NCBI RefSeq assembly: GCF_000337495.1
Contig: NZ_AOIS01000018.1
Span: 38,929-102,928 of the forward strand
Direction of reading: 5' to 3'
DNA: 64,000 nucleotides
Origin: Haloterrigena salina JCM 13891
GTDB lineage: Archaea > Halobacteriota > Halobacteria > Halobacteriales > Natrialbaceae
Both the position numbers and the translations under genes were made by a program. The notes beneath the pieces are model-generated. The model was not told the DNA's origin and searched no databases. It was given only the letters and a program-made list of their open reading frames with translations. Of this stretch, positions 53,739-62,221 are shown piece after piece (position 1 is the first letter of the stretch; each line of letters starts with the position of its first letter).

Positions 53739-54550
53739 CGGTCGCCCCTCCCCTCCTCGTCGGCGCCGACGGCGCCGTAGTCGTTCTGTAGGAAGTCGAC
53801 GACCGACGCCCGGATGCCGGCGATGTCGCCGATCACCGTCACTGCAGGGGGTTCGATCCCGACCTCGTCGCGGGCGTCGACGATGGTCTCGAGGGTCCCC
53901 GTCGCGACCTGCTGGTCGGGCCAGGTGCCTCGTTCGACGAGCGCGACGGGCGTCTCGGGGGCCATCCCGGACTCGAGCAGCGCCTTCGTGTAGTCGGGCA
54001 GACGGCCGACGCCCATCAGGACGACGATGGTGCCGCCGGTCGCCGCGAGGGCCTCCCAGTCGACCGCCGACTCCGCCTTGGTCGGGTCCTCGTGGCCCGT
54101 GACGAACGACACCGAGGAGGCGTGGTCGCGGTGGGTGACCGGGATACCGGCGACCGCGGGCGCGGCGATGGCCGAGGTGACCGCGGGGACGACCTCGAAG
54201 GGAACGTCGTGGGCCGCGAGGTACTCGGCTTCCTCGCCGCCGCGGCCGAAGACGAAGGAGTCGCCGCCCTTCAGGCGGACGACGGTTTTGTCCTCGCGGG
54301 CGAGTTCGACCAGTCGCTCGTTGATCTCCGACTGGGGCGTGCGGTCGCCGTTCGCGCGCTTCCCGACGTCCTCACGGCGGTCCTCGGGCAGGAGATCGAT
54401 GATCTCCGGACCCGGCAGTTTGTCGTGGAGGACGACGTCGCTCTCCTCGAGCAGTCGCTTGGCCTTGACGGTCAGCAGATCAGGGTCGCCGGGGCCGCTG
54501 CCGACGAGGTAGACCGTTCCCGGGTCGGCGCTGATGGAGTCCGTTGACAT
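53735..54550 (-). CDS. cobA: uroporphyrinogen-III C-methyltransferase
   Basis: A 271-residue SAM-dependent enzyme that methylates uroporphyrinogen III twice to precorrin-2, the branch towards sirohaem and cobalamin. Family motifs are VYLVGSGPGDPDLLTVKA at the N-terminus, VVRLKGGDSFVFGRGGEEAEYL, VPAVTSAIAAPAVAGIPVTHR and VVLMGVGRLPDY. It is the short form without the dehydrogenase part. ATG 54550 (MSTDS) lies 14 nt after the hemC stop; the longer frame to 54568 overlaps hemC. It overlaps hemD by 4 nt. Confidence 0.93.
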   Translation of the reverse strand: MSTDSISADPGTVYLVGSGPGDPDLLTVKAKRLLEESDVVLHDKLPGPEIIDLLPEDRREDVGKRANGDRTPQSEINERLVELAREDKTVVRLKGGDSFVFGRGGEEAEYLAAHDVPFEVVPAVTSAIAAPAVAGIPVTHRDHASSVSFVTGHEDPTKAESAVDWEALAATGGTIVVLMGVGRLPDYTKALLESGMAPETPVALVERGTWPDQQVATGTLETIVDARDEVGIEPPAVTVIGDIAGIRASVVDFLQNDYGAVGADEEGRGDR

Positions 54551-54564
54551 CTCCGTACGTTCCC

Positions 54565-55704
54565 TCACTTCCCCTCCGGCTTATCTTCCGCGGAAACGTC
54601 GCCTTCGTCGCTCTCGGTGTCCTCGCGGGCGGCCTCGATCAGGTCGGCCGCGCCGCGATCCGCGAGATCTCGGGCGAACTCGCGGGCGGCCTCGGCGTGG
54701 GTCTCGACCGGCAGGTCGCGGCTCCCCTCGACCGACTCCTCGCCGTCGCGGTCGAAGACGTTGACCGTGGCGTGGACGTACTCACCCTGGACGACCGCGT
54801 AGATGCCGACCGGCGCGATACAGCCGCCGCCGAGTTCGGCGAGGATCGTCCGTTCGACGGTCGTCTCGACGCGGCTCCGCGGGAAGTCGATCGCCGACTG
54901 GATGTCGCGGGCCGTCTCGCCGTCGCGTGCGGTCACCGCGAGCGCACCCTGTCCCGGCGCGGGAACGAACGTCCCCGTCGGGAGTTCCTGATAGTCGACG
55001 TAGTGAGCGAGGCCGCTGCGCTCCAGTCCCGACTGCGCGAGGACGATCGCGTCGTACTCGGTCTCGACCTCGCGCTCCATCGCCTGTCGCTCGAGTTCCG
55101 AGAGGTCGTCGAACCACTCCTCGACGGTGCGGTCGTACTCCGGTTCGTAGTCGTCGTCGCCGGCGTTCTCTTTGCGCTCCTTCTCGGCTTCCGTGCGCCC
55201 TTGGTGTTCTTCCTGCAGCGACGGCGCCAGCAGCTTCTCGAGGCGCGTGTCCACGTTCCCGCGCAGGGGCTCGACCTCGAGGTCCGGGCGCTCCGAGAGG
55301 AGCTGGGCTCGCCGGCGCAGGCTCGAGGTGCCGACGGTCGCCCCCTCGGGAAGCTCCTCGAGGGTCGAGCCGTCGGGCGTGATGAGGACGTCACCCGGCG
55401 GCCCGCGCTCTGGCACCGCCGCCGTGACGAGCTCTAGTGGCTGTTCGGTCGGCATGTCCTTCATCGAGTGGACGGCGCCATCGAGGTCGCCCTCGAGGAC
55501 GCGCTCGTCGAGTTCGCGGACGAACGCGCCCGTCTTCCCCAGCCGATGAATCAGTTCGTCCCTGATCTGGTCGCCCGTCGTCTCGACGGTGACCAGTTCC
55601 ACCTCGTAGCGCCGGTCCTCTAAGGCCTCTTCGACCAGTGAGGCCTGTCGCCGGGCGAGTGTGGATCCCCGAGTCGCCAGTCGCAGCGTCCCGCGCGTTC
55701 TCAT
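54565..55704 (-). CDS. hemC: hydroxymethylbilane synthase (porphobilinogen deaminase)
   Basis: A 379-residue enzyme that joins four porphobilinogens. It has the N-terminal LRLATRGSTLARRQ, the HSMKDMPTEQP loop, the GTSSLRRRAQLL and LRGNVDTRLEKL motifs, and the cofactor Cys in LGGGCIAPVG. Between domains 1 and 2 it carries a 55-residue acidic insertion (about residues 185-240) not found in bacterial enzymes. The open frame to 55770 precedes the promoter region; ATG 55704 has a minus-strand CTTTTCATAC box about 27 nt upstream. Confidence 0.94.
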   Translation of the reverse strand: MRTRGTLRLATRGSTLARRQASLVEEALEDRRYEVELVTVETTGDQIRDELIHRLGKTGAFVRELDERVLEGDLDGAVHSMKDMPTEQPLELVTAAVPERGPPGDVLITPDGSTLEELPEGATVGTSSLRRRAQLLSERPDLEVEPLRGNVDTRLEKLLAPSLQEEHQGRTEAEKERKENAGDDDYEPEYDRTVEEWFDDLSELERQAMEREVETEYDAIVLAQSGLERSGLAHYVDYQELPTGTFVPAPGQGALAVTARDGETARDIQSAIDFPRSRVETTVERTILAELGGGCIAPVGIYAVVQGEYVHATVNVFDRDGEESVEGSRDLPVETHAEAAREFARDLADRGAADLIEAAREDTESDEGDVSAEDKPEGK

Positions 55705-55775
55705 GGGAGAACAGTCGGCGCCTGGGGTATGAAAAGCGCACGCTTGTCGGGCGGCGGTCGTTGCGGTCATTCAGC

Positions 55776-55799
55776 TCACAAAACATATGGTGTTTGTGA
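55776..55799. promoter_or_regulatory. dyad TCACAAA-N10-TTTGTGA between hemC and the globin gene
   Basis: Seven-base half-sites TCACAAA (55776-55782) and TTTGTGA (55793-55799) face each other across 10 nt. The dyad lies about 75 nt before the globin ATG and about 70 nt before that of hemC, so it could act on either. No regulator is identified. Confidence 0.45.
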
Positions 55800-55821
55800 C
55801 CAAGTAACATGAATTTTCGCG

Positions 55822-55833
55822 CGAACATATTCG
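55822..55833 (+). promoter_or_regulatory. CGAA-N4-TTCG element before the globin gene
   Basis: CGAACATATTCG stands immediately before the TATA-like box (TACTTAACC, about 55840-55848). CGAA-N4-TTCG is, as I recall, the motif reported for NarO-type HTH_10 regulators upstream of denitrification promoters in Haloferax. Overlapping TTCGCGCGAA at 55816-55825 adds a second inverted pair. Confidence 0.5.
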
Positions 55834-55873
55834 AGAGAGTACTTAACCCTCCGCCATTCGTAGGGCCGGGTGG

Positions 55874-56239
55874 ATGAGCGAAACTCTGTACGAACGACTC
55901 GGCGGACAGGACGCGATCGGTGCAGTCGTCGACCAGTTCTACGAACGCGTAGTCGAAGACGAGCAGGTCGCCCACTACTTCGAGGACGTCGACATGCAGA
56001 AACAGCGGGCCCACCAGACCCAGTTCATCAGCGCGGTTGCGGGCGGCCCCGTCGACTACTCGGGCGCGGACATGGAGGCCGCACACGACGACCTCGGGAT
56101 TACGAAACCCGACTTCGACGTCATCGTCGGACACCTCGACGCGACGCTCGAGGAGTTCGACGTCGACGCCGACGACCGCGAGGCCGTGCTGGACGCGATC
56201 GCCGAGTACGAGGACGACATCGTCACGGTGCCGGCCTGA
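55874..56239 (+). CDS. group I truncated haemoglobin
   Basis: A 121-residue globin starting MSETLYERLGGQDAIGAVVDQFYERV, the truncated-haemoglobin N-terminus. The proximal His lies in LGITKPDFDVIVGHL or in the KQRAHQTQF helix, and the B/E-helix aromatics (FYERV, HYFEDVD) are present. Length fits group I. Such proteins bind O2 or NO. A TATA-like box is 27 nt before the ATG, with a CGAA-N4-TTCG element upstream, suggesting anaerobic or nitrosative control. Confidence 0.85.
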   Translation: MSETLYERLGGQDAIGAVVDQFYERVVEDEQVAHYFEDVDMQKQRAHQTQFISAVAGGPVDYSGADMEAAHDDLGITKPDFDVIVGHLDATLEEFDVDADDREAVLDAIAEYEDDIVTVPA

Positions 56240-56345
56240 GTGCGATCCGGTGCGGGGCGATCGCTGACCGAACCAGGGGGAACCGACCGACAGCGCTCGA
56301 GACGGACCCGAGACCTTTTGATCCCGTCCCCGCTATCACCAGCCG

Positions 56346-57164
56346 ATGGTCGCAGTTACGCTGGGTCCCGAAGGAACCTACTCGCACCGGGCGGCGACGG
56401 CGATCGCGGACGGCGACGAGATCGACTTCCGGCAGTCGGTGACGGCCATCGTCGACGCCGTCGCCGGCGGCGAGTACGATCGCGGCGTGATCCCGATCGA
56501 GAACAGCATCGAGGGCTCGGTCACGGAGAGCCTGGACGCCCTCGCGGAGTACGACGTCGCCGTCGTCCGCGAGATCGTCACCCCGATCCGCCACGCCCTC
56601 CTCGCCCAGGGACCGGAGTTCGACACGATCGCCAGCCACTCCCAGGCGCTGGCGCAGTGTCGCACCTACCTCGAGCGAGAGTACCCCGACGCCACCCTCG
56701 AGGCGGTCGCCAGCACCGCCCAGGGCGTCGAGTTCGCCCGCGATGATCCCTCGATCGCGGGTATCGGGCATCCGGCCAATGCCGACGACGAACCGACCCT
56801 CGAGGTGCTCGCCGAGGACATCCAGGACCAGGACTCGAACGCGACTCGCTTCTTCGCGCTGGCGCCCGCCGAGGAGCGCTCGAAGGGCGGCGGCAAGAGC
56901 TCGCTCGTCGTCTACCCCAATGCGAACTACCCCGGGCTCCTGCTCGAACTCCTCGAGCCCTTCGCCGATCGCGACATCAACCTCACGCGGGTCGAGTCCC
57001 GCCCCAGCGGGCAGCGACTCGGCGACTACGTGTTCCACGCCGACTTCGAGGCCGGCCTCTACGAGGCCCGGACGAAGGAGGCGATCGAGGAACTCGAGGA
57101 ACTGGCCGACAACGGCTGGGTCCGTCGACTGGGCTCGTACGACACCGAACACGTCGTCGAGTAG
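56346..57164 (+). CDS. pheA: prephenate dehydratase
   Basis: A 272-residue enzyme converting prephenate to phenylpyruvate. The catalytic domain has LGPEGTYSHRAA, IPIENSIEGSVTESLD, SHSQALAQCR and ATRFFALAP. The C-terminal ACT domain (residues about 190-265), which binds phenylalanine for feedback control, reads SSLVVYPNANYPGLLLELL and RVESRPSGQRLGDYVFHADFEA. There is no fused chorismate mutase. Complete and of normal length. Confidence 0.95.
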   Translation: MVAVTLGPEGTYSHRAATAIADGDEIDFRQSVTAIVDAVAGGEYDRGVIPIENSIEGSVTESLDALAEYDVAVVREIVTPIRHALLAQGPEFDTIASHSQALAQCRTYLEREYPDATLEAVASTAQGVEFARDDPSIAGIGHPANADDEPTLEVLAEDIQDQDSNATRFFALAPAEERSKGGGKSSLVVYPNANYPGLLLELLEPFADRDINLTRVESRPSGQRLGDYVFHADFEAGLYEARTKEAIEELEELADNGWVRRLGSYDTEHVVE

Positions 57165-57224
57165 TCGCCCGCCGTCGAGATTCCGTTTTACTATCGGCGT
57201 TCGCTACCGGACACCCTCGAATCG

Positions 57225-58352
57225 TTAGAACGCCGTCGTCTCGTGCCGGAGCTCGAGCGCCGCGGCGAAGTCGGCCCGCGAGACCAGTCCGACGGGCTCG
57301 CCGTCGCGTACGACGAACCCGACGTCGGCCCGGCTCCGCTGTAACGTCTGGAGCGCGTCGAACGCGCTCGTCTCGGCGTCGATGCGCGGGAGGTCCGTCG
57401 TCGCGACGTCGCCGACGGTCGTCGTCTCGTACTCCGCCGGCCCGACGTCGCGCAGCGCGGCCGCGGTGATCGCGCCGACGATCGCGCCGCTCTCGTCGAC
57501 GACGGGGAGGTCCGTTCGCCGCGCGGCGAGCAAGCGGGCGAACACGGTTTCGACGGTCGCGCCGATCTGGACCGGCTCCCGGGGCGAGAGGAGGTCCGTC
57601 ACGGTCAGACCCGAGAGGAGGTCACCGAGAACGACCGCGCGGGATTCGCTGGTCGCACCGATGTAGATGAAGAGCGCGACCAGCACGAGGACCGGGCTGA
57701 ACGTCACGACGACGCCCAGGAAGATGAACAGGATCGCGAACAGCGTTCCGGCGCGGGCGGCCGTCCGAGTGGCGCTGACGTACGACCGGTTGCGCGCGAG
57801 CACGGCTCGCAACACCCGCCCGCCGTCCATCGGAAACGCGGGGAGCATGTTGAACGCCACTAGCGAGACGTTCATGACACCGAGTAGCCCGAGCGCGAAG
57901 ACGGCGACCGTCGCCGACTCGGGGACGACGAAGAGCGCGCCGATGCAGGCGGCCCCGACGATGAGGCTCGCGACGGGGCCGGCGACGGCGATCCAGAACT
58001 CGCGGTTCCACTCCCGTGGCATCTCGGCGAGGCTCGCCAGCCCGCCGAGGATCCAGAGCGTGATCGACTCGACTTCGATATCGTAGCGCATCGCGACCCA
58101 CGCGTGGCCCAGTTCGTGGACGGTGACGCTCGCGAACAGTCCGACGGCCGCGAGGGTGGCGACGAGCCAGCGGTCGGCGGCGGAGAGACTCGCCGCGTCG
58201 ACCGTCGCCGGCGTCGCGGCGTTGATGACGACCTCGTACGCGGCGAGCTGTTCGCCACTGCCGATGAGCCAGACGAGCACCGGAACGAAGACGAGCAGCG
58301 AGACGTTCACGCGGATCGGGATTCCCCAGACCCGGAGGACGGTGTAGTTCAC
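57225..58352 (-). CDS. site-2 protease family membrane metalloprotease with CBS domains
   Basis: A 375-residue membrane protein. The zinc motif HELGHAW lies in helix 2 near residue 80, and the second metal ligand is in FPMDGGRVLRAVL. Six hydrophobic segments form residues 1-220. The C-terminal part is a CBS pair (REPVQIGATVET with LPVVDESGAIVGAITAAAL, and IDAETSAFDALQ with GLVSRADF). S2P proteases cut regulators or signal peptides inside the membrane, and CBS fusions may sense nucleotides. The target is unknown. Confidence 0.9.
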   Translation of the reverse strand: MNYTVLRVWGIPIRVNVSLLVFVPVLVWLIGSGEQLAAYEVVINAATPATVDAASLSAADRWLVATLAAVGLFASVTVHELGHAWVAMRYDIEVESITLWILGGLASLAEMPREWNREFWIAVAGPVASLIVGAACIGALFVVPESATVAVFALGLLGVMNVSLVAFNMLPAFPMDGGRVLRAVLARNRSYVSATRTAARAGTLFAILFIFLGVVVTFSPVLVLVALFIYIGATSESRAVVLGDLLSGLTVTDLLSPREPVQIGATVETVFARLLAARRTDLPVVDESGAIVGAITAAALRDVGPAEYETTTVGDVATTDLPRIDAETSAFDALQTLQRSRADVGFVVRDGEPVGLVSRADFAAALELRHETTAF

Positions 58353-58477
58353 GGCGTGTTCACTCGAGAGAACGCGGTTAGGTGTTGCTGAATACGTTCA
58401 TCGTGCGCCGCCGCCGGTTCGCCCGCTCGAGTCGACCCCCCTCGCGGCTTTTTCTCGCTGGAACCCCTCCGTTCCGT

Positions 58478-59137
58478 ATGTTACGCGCATCCATCGCCAT
58501 TCCGGCGGAAGCGCTGGCGCTCGAGTACGCGTCGAGCGCCGTTCCCGGGATCGAGGTCGAGGCCGAGCGGATCGCCGCGCACAGCACGGAGTGGATCATG
58601 CCGTGTCTCTGGATCGCCGACGGGGAGTTCGACGCCGTCGAGAACGCGTTGGAGTCGGATCCGTCGATCGACGAGGTCGTCGCGAGCGTGCGGTTCGACG
58701 AGGCGGCGTTCTACCACGTCGAGTGGGCCGAGGACGTGATTCGGCGGATCGATTCGTATATCGACAAGGAGGGGTCGCTGCTCGAGGCCCGGCTCTCGGG
58801 GGGCGAGTGGCGGGTCGACTTCCGTTTCGCCGACCGCGAGCAGTTCGACGCATTCCGGGAGCAGTTCGCGGACCGGGACTACTCCTTTCGGCTCCTGAGC
58901 CTGACCGAAATGACCCGCTCGGACCACGAGTTGCAGGACCTCACCGCGGCCCAACGGGACGCGCTCGTGGCCGCCGCGGAGCGCGGCTACTACCGCGTCC
59001 CGCGGGAGACGACGACGGCCGAACTCGCGGACGATCTCGGCATCACTCACCAGGCGATCTCGGAACTCCTCCGACGGGGGACCGAGAACCTCGTCTTCGC
59101 GACGCTGCCGGCGGAGCGGGAGTCCGAGTCGTCATAG
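58478..59137 (+). CDS. HTH_10 (bacterio-opsin-activator-type) transcription regulator
   Basis: A 219-residue regulator with an N-terminal Bat-associated domain (residues 1-150; ASIAIPAEALALEYA, FYHVEWAEDVI, EFRE-like FREQFADRDYSFRLL) and a C-terminal HTH_10 domain (LTAAQRDALVAAAERGYYRV, then ELADDLGITHQAISELLRRGTENL). No PAS or GAF sensor part is fused. ATG 58478 follows a CTTTTT box by about 27 nt. Target unknown. Confidence 0.88.
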   Translation: MLRASIAIPAEALALEYASSAVPGIEVEAERIAAHSTEWIMPCLWIADGEFDAVENALESDPSIDEVVASVRFDEAAFYHVEWAEDVIRRIDSYIDKEGSLLEARLSGGEWRVDFRFADREQFDAFREQFADRDYSFRLLSLTEMTRSDHELQDLTAAQRDALVAAAERGYYRVPRETTTAELADDLGITHQAISELLRRGTENLVFATLPAERESESS

Positions 59138-59210
59138 ATGACTGACACCTTTTAAAGTGTTGCGCTCGGCAGGTTCGTCGCTCTTCCGGCCGGGTCGGCT
59201 AGTCTCCTCA

Positions 59211-59570
59211 ATGACCAATGAGACAATCTCGCAAGACATCGCGTTCCGCCTGTTGAGCCACGTCTATCGTCGCGCGTTGCTCGAGTGTCTCGACCGACAC
59301 GACGCGCCCGTCTCGCTGGCCGACGCGGCGGCGGACGTGGCGCGAGCGTGCAACGAAAAGCCAGCCCCCGACGTCTCGGACGAGGAGATCGAGCGGATCT
59401 ATCTCTCCTTGCACCACTCGCACGTCCCGCGGTTGGCTGATCGCGAGGCGGTTAGCTACGACCGAGACCGGAAGGTCGTGACGCTCACCGAACGCGGGGA
59501 ACGGATCATCACCGTCCACGACCGCGTGAGCGTCGACGAGCCGCTCGAGGTGACCGACGCCGGACGGTGA
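59211..59570 (+). CDS. DUF7344-type winged-helix protein
   Basis: A 119-residue protein with the winged-helix layout seen in the haloarchaeal DUF7344 family: IAFRLLSHVYRRALLECLDRH at helix 1, RIYLSLHHSHVPRLADREAV in the recognition region, and YDRDRKVVTLTERGERI as the wing. It probably binds DNA. It lies 73 nt after an HTH_10 regulator gene on the same strand. Confidence 0.75.
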   Translation: MTNETISQDIAFRLLSHVYRRALLECLDRHDAPVSLADAAADVARACNEKPAPDVSDEEIERIYLSLHHSHVPRLADREAVSYDRDRKVVTLTERGERIITVHDRVSVDEPLEVTDAGR

Positions 59571-59996
59571 TTACGGACTGTACGCCGGCGACTGGGCCTC
59601 GATCGTGTCGGCGACGTTGTCCAGTTGCTCGCCGATGGTCGCGACGAGGTCGTCGAGCGTGACGATGCCGGTCAGTTCGCCGTTCTCGTCGACGACCGGG
59701 AAGCGGCGCGCGTTCTCCTCCTTAATCGCCCGCGAGATTTCGATCGCGTCCGCGTCTTCCCGCAGCGTCGTCAGCCCCGCCGTCATCACGTCCTCCGCCG
59801 GCGTCGCGGCGACGTCGTCGCTTTGAGCCACCTCGAGGGCGATGTCGCGGTCGGTGACGATCCCGACCGGTTCCTCGCCCTCGGTGACGACCGCGGCGCC
59901 GACGTTGTTCGACGCGAGCCGCTGTGCGACCGTTTCGAGTTCGGTGTCCGGACCGGCCGTTACGACGTTCTTCGGACCGAGTTCGCCGACTGACAT
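59571..59996 (-). CDS. CBS-domain pair protein
   Basis: A 141-residue protein consisting of two CBS domains. CBS1 has VVTAGPDTELETVAQRL and VGIVTDRDIALEV; CBS2 has VMTAGLTTLREDADAIEI and RFPVVDENGELTGIVTLDDLV. Such stand-alone pairs bind adenosyl compounds. The frame extends upstream to 60176 with an arginine-rich stretch; ATG 59996 gives the standard N-terminus. Convergent with the DUF7344-type gene. Confidence 0.85.
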   Translation of the reverse strand: MSVGELGPKNVVTAGPDTELETVAQRLASNNVGAAVVTEGEEPVGIVTDRDIALEVAQSDDVAATPAEDVMTAGLTTLREDADAIEISRAIKEENARRFPVVDENGELTGIVTLDDLVATIGEQLDNVADTIEAQSPAYSP

Positions 59997-60133
59997 AGCA
60001 CGAAGAGAGACAGCCGGCTGGCTATTCAGCGCGGGGCTTTCACCTGAACGCGACGCGGCCGCCGACTGCGGATCGCGCGACGGCAGGCCCGGCACCGCAA
60101 ACGGTTTTCCGCGTCCCCGCGGTAGCCCCGCAC

Positions 60134-60592
60134 ATGACGCTCGACGACGGCGACGACGCGCCGACCGTGACCGCACCGATCCAGGACGGCGAGCCGGTCT
60201 CCCTCGAGTTCGAGGAGCCGACGGTGCTGTACTTCTACCCGAAGGACGACACGCCCGGCTGTACGATCGAAGCGAACCAGTTCCAGCGCGAACGCGAGAG
60301 TTACCGAGAGGCCGGCGTGGACGTCTACGGCGTCTCGGTCGACGACGTCGACTCCCACGCCTCGTTCTGCGAGTCGGAGGGCCTCGAGTTCGACCTGCTG
60401 GCCGACCCCGACGGCGAGATCGCTGAGGCGTTCGACGTCGACCGGCGGGACAGCGGTGTCACCGCGCGGACGACCTTTTTCCTCGCCGACGGCGAGGTGA
60501 AGGCGGTCTACGAGAACGTCGACCCCGACGGCCACGCGCGCGAAGTGTTGTTCGACGCGCTCGACGCCGGGCTGGTGACGTTACCCGAATAG
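60134..60592 (+). CDS. peroxiredoxin, PrxQ/BCP type
   Basis: A 152-residue thiol peroxidase. The active site is FYPKDDTPGCTIEANQF with peroxidatic Cys43. The usual resolving Cys five residues later is absent (EAN). A second Cys (ASFCESEG) stands at 79, which is the spacing of the alpha-3 resolving Cys in PrxQ proteins such as that of Xylella. It reduces peroxides using thioredoxin-like donors. It is a single gene. Confidence 0.9.
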   Translation: MTLDDGDDAPTVTAPIQDGEPVSLEFEEPTVLYFYPKDDTPGCTIEANQFQRERESYREAGVDVYGVSVDDVDSHASFCESEGLEFDLLADPDGEIAEAFDVDRRDSGVTARTTFFLADGEVKAVYENVDPDGHAREVLFDALDAGLVTLPE

Positions 60593-60651
60593 GATCTTTT
60601 GACCTCGAATCGCGGGCAGAATTTATCTCGCTCGAGCCCCTAGCTGTGCGT

Positions 60652-61071
60652 ATGCGACGAAACCCGTTCGACGATATCGAGGAGTTGCTCGACCGCGTCA
60701 GCCGGCAGGTCGAGGAGGGTATGGGCGCCGGCGGACTGCAGGTCCCGGGCTCGGTCCCGGTCGACGTCGTCGACGCCGGCGAGGAGTACCTCGTCACGGC
60801 CGATCTTCCCGGCTACGAAACCGACGACATCGAACTGACCCTCTCGGAGGGGACCCTGCGCCTCGAGGCCAACCGCGAGGACGAGTCGAAGTACGCCGAG
60901 GGTCGCTACCTCCGTCGCGAACGGACGCGCACGTCGGCCAACCGCCGGATCCGCCTTCCCGACCCGGTCGAGGAGGAGTCCGTCTCGGCCGGCTTCGAGG
61001 ACGGCGTGTTGACCGTCCGGCTCCCGAAGGTCTCGGGAACCGACGACTCGAAGCGGATCGATATCGAGTAA
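60652..61071 (+). CDS. Hsp20/alpha-crystallin family small heat shock protein
   Basis: A 139-residue chaperone. An N-terminal region (MRRNPFDDIEELLDRVSRQ) precedes the alpha-crystallin domain: VPVDVVDAGEEYLVTADLPGYETDDIELTL, then YLRRERTRTSANRRIRLPDPV and the closing ASFEDGVL-like GFEDGVLTVRLPK. No IxI tail motif is present beyond DIE. ATG 60652 lies 27 nt after GAATTTATC; the GTG at 60646 is less likely. Confidence 0.92.
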   Translation: MRRNPFDDIEELLDRVSRQVEEGMGAGGLQVPGSVPVDVVDAGEEYLVTADLPGYETDDIELTLSEGTLRLEANREDESKYAEGRYLRRERTRTSANRRIRLPDPVEEESVSAGFEDGVLTVRLPKVSGTDDSKRIDIE

Positions 61072-61266
61072 TCGGCGAGGCGCCTGTTCGAGCCCCGCCG
61101 TAGTGTGGCCGCTCGCTGACAGCCGGCGAATCGGTCGACCGAGACTTGCCGACCGAGCGTAATCCGACGAGTGCGACGAGCGATGGCGACTTTCGTCGAC
61201 CGACCGCATTGGTCCACACCGTACGTTTCCAGACGATTATTATATCTCTATTACATATATGTGGGT

Positions 61267-62064
61267 ATGGTCCGGCTATTCGTCCTCGCTGTCGCAGCAG
61301 GGTTCATGCTGTTCGGGTGGATGGCGCTCTCCAGCGCTCGGAGGCTGCGCGGTCGGCAGACGACGATCGACGAACTCGAATCGACGGATGAGGGTCATCT
61401 CGAGCCGGGCGGCGAGGAGACGATCAGCGGCCCGGTCTCCGTCGTCGAACCGGCGTCGCCGGAACGAACCGGTCCCGAGTCGAACGGGACCGACTCGGCC
61501 GCCCTTTGGGCCTGGCGGCACCGCCGAAAGGAGGGGGGAGAGAGCACCAACGGATGGGAGACCGTCGAGGGGGAACTCGCGGTCGGGGAGTTCACTGTCG
61601 ACCACAGCTGGGACCGCGTTCGCGTCGACGCCGAGACGCTTGCGGCCGAGGTGGACGACCCGTTCGACTCGTCGCAGTTGTTCCTCGACGAGCCGGAAAC
61701 GGACGTCTATCTCGGCGAGCTCGATCCGATCAACAGATTCCTCGAACGCCACGGGTTCGCGGACGAGGGCGGTATCATAAGCGATGTAGAGGTCTCGATC
61801 AGCGCCGGCGGGAAGACCACTATGCCCGACAAGTACCAGGCCACGGTCCTCCGTGACGGCGACGAACTGATCGTCCGCGGCGATCTGACCGAGACGGCAG
61901 ACGGGTACGTGATCCGCGGGTCGGACGAGACGCCCCTGTCGATCGCGGCCGGTGATCTCCAGAGTCAGGAGGACCAACTGCGCTCGGAGGTCCGCATGCG
62001 AAAGGCGGTCAGCGGCGTGTTCTTCGGGCTCGGTGTGTTCGTCGCGATACTCGCCGTTCTCTAG
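61267..62064 (+). CDS. GIDE/MULAN-like membrane protein
   Basis: A 265-residue protein with a membrane segment at residues 2-20 and another at about 240-263. The domain between them resembles the BAM region of GIDE/MUL1: GHLEPGGEETISGPVSVVEPA near the start, and beta strands such as SAGGKTTMPDKYQATVLRDGDEL. A RING finger is absent, so it is not a ubiquitin ligase by itself. ATG 61267 is about 27 nt after TTATATCTC. Function in archaea unknown. Confidence 0.65.
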   Translation: MVRLFVLAVAAGFMLFGWMALSSARRLRGRQTTIDELESTDEGHLEPGGEETISGPVSVVEPASPERTGPESNGTDSAALWAWRHRRKEGGESTNGWETVEGELAVGEFTVDHSWDRVRVDAETLAAEVDDPFDSSQLFLDEPETDVYLGELDPINRFLERHGFADEGGIISDVEVSISAGGKTTMPDKYQATVLRDGDELIVRGDLTETADGYVIRGSDETPLSIAAGDLQSQEDQLRSEVRMRKAVSGVFFGLGVFVAILAVL

Positions 62065-62221
62065 GACCGGTCTCGATCTCTCGAGTCCGCACCCTCGAGG
62101 CGGACGGCCCGCTCGGCGGCTTCCTCGGAATCGGTCACGTCGGTCGCGCGGCGGTCGTCGGGCGCGGGCTAGTGTATGGAAAGGTATAGGGCGCCGTCCC
62201 CGCCTATAGCTATATAAGCAA

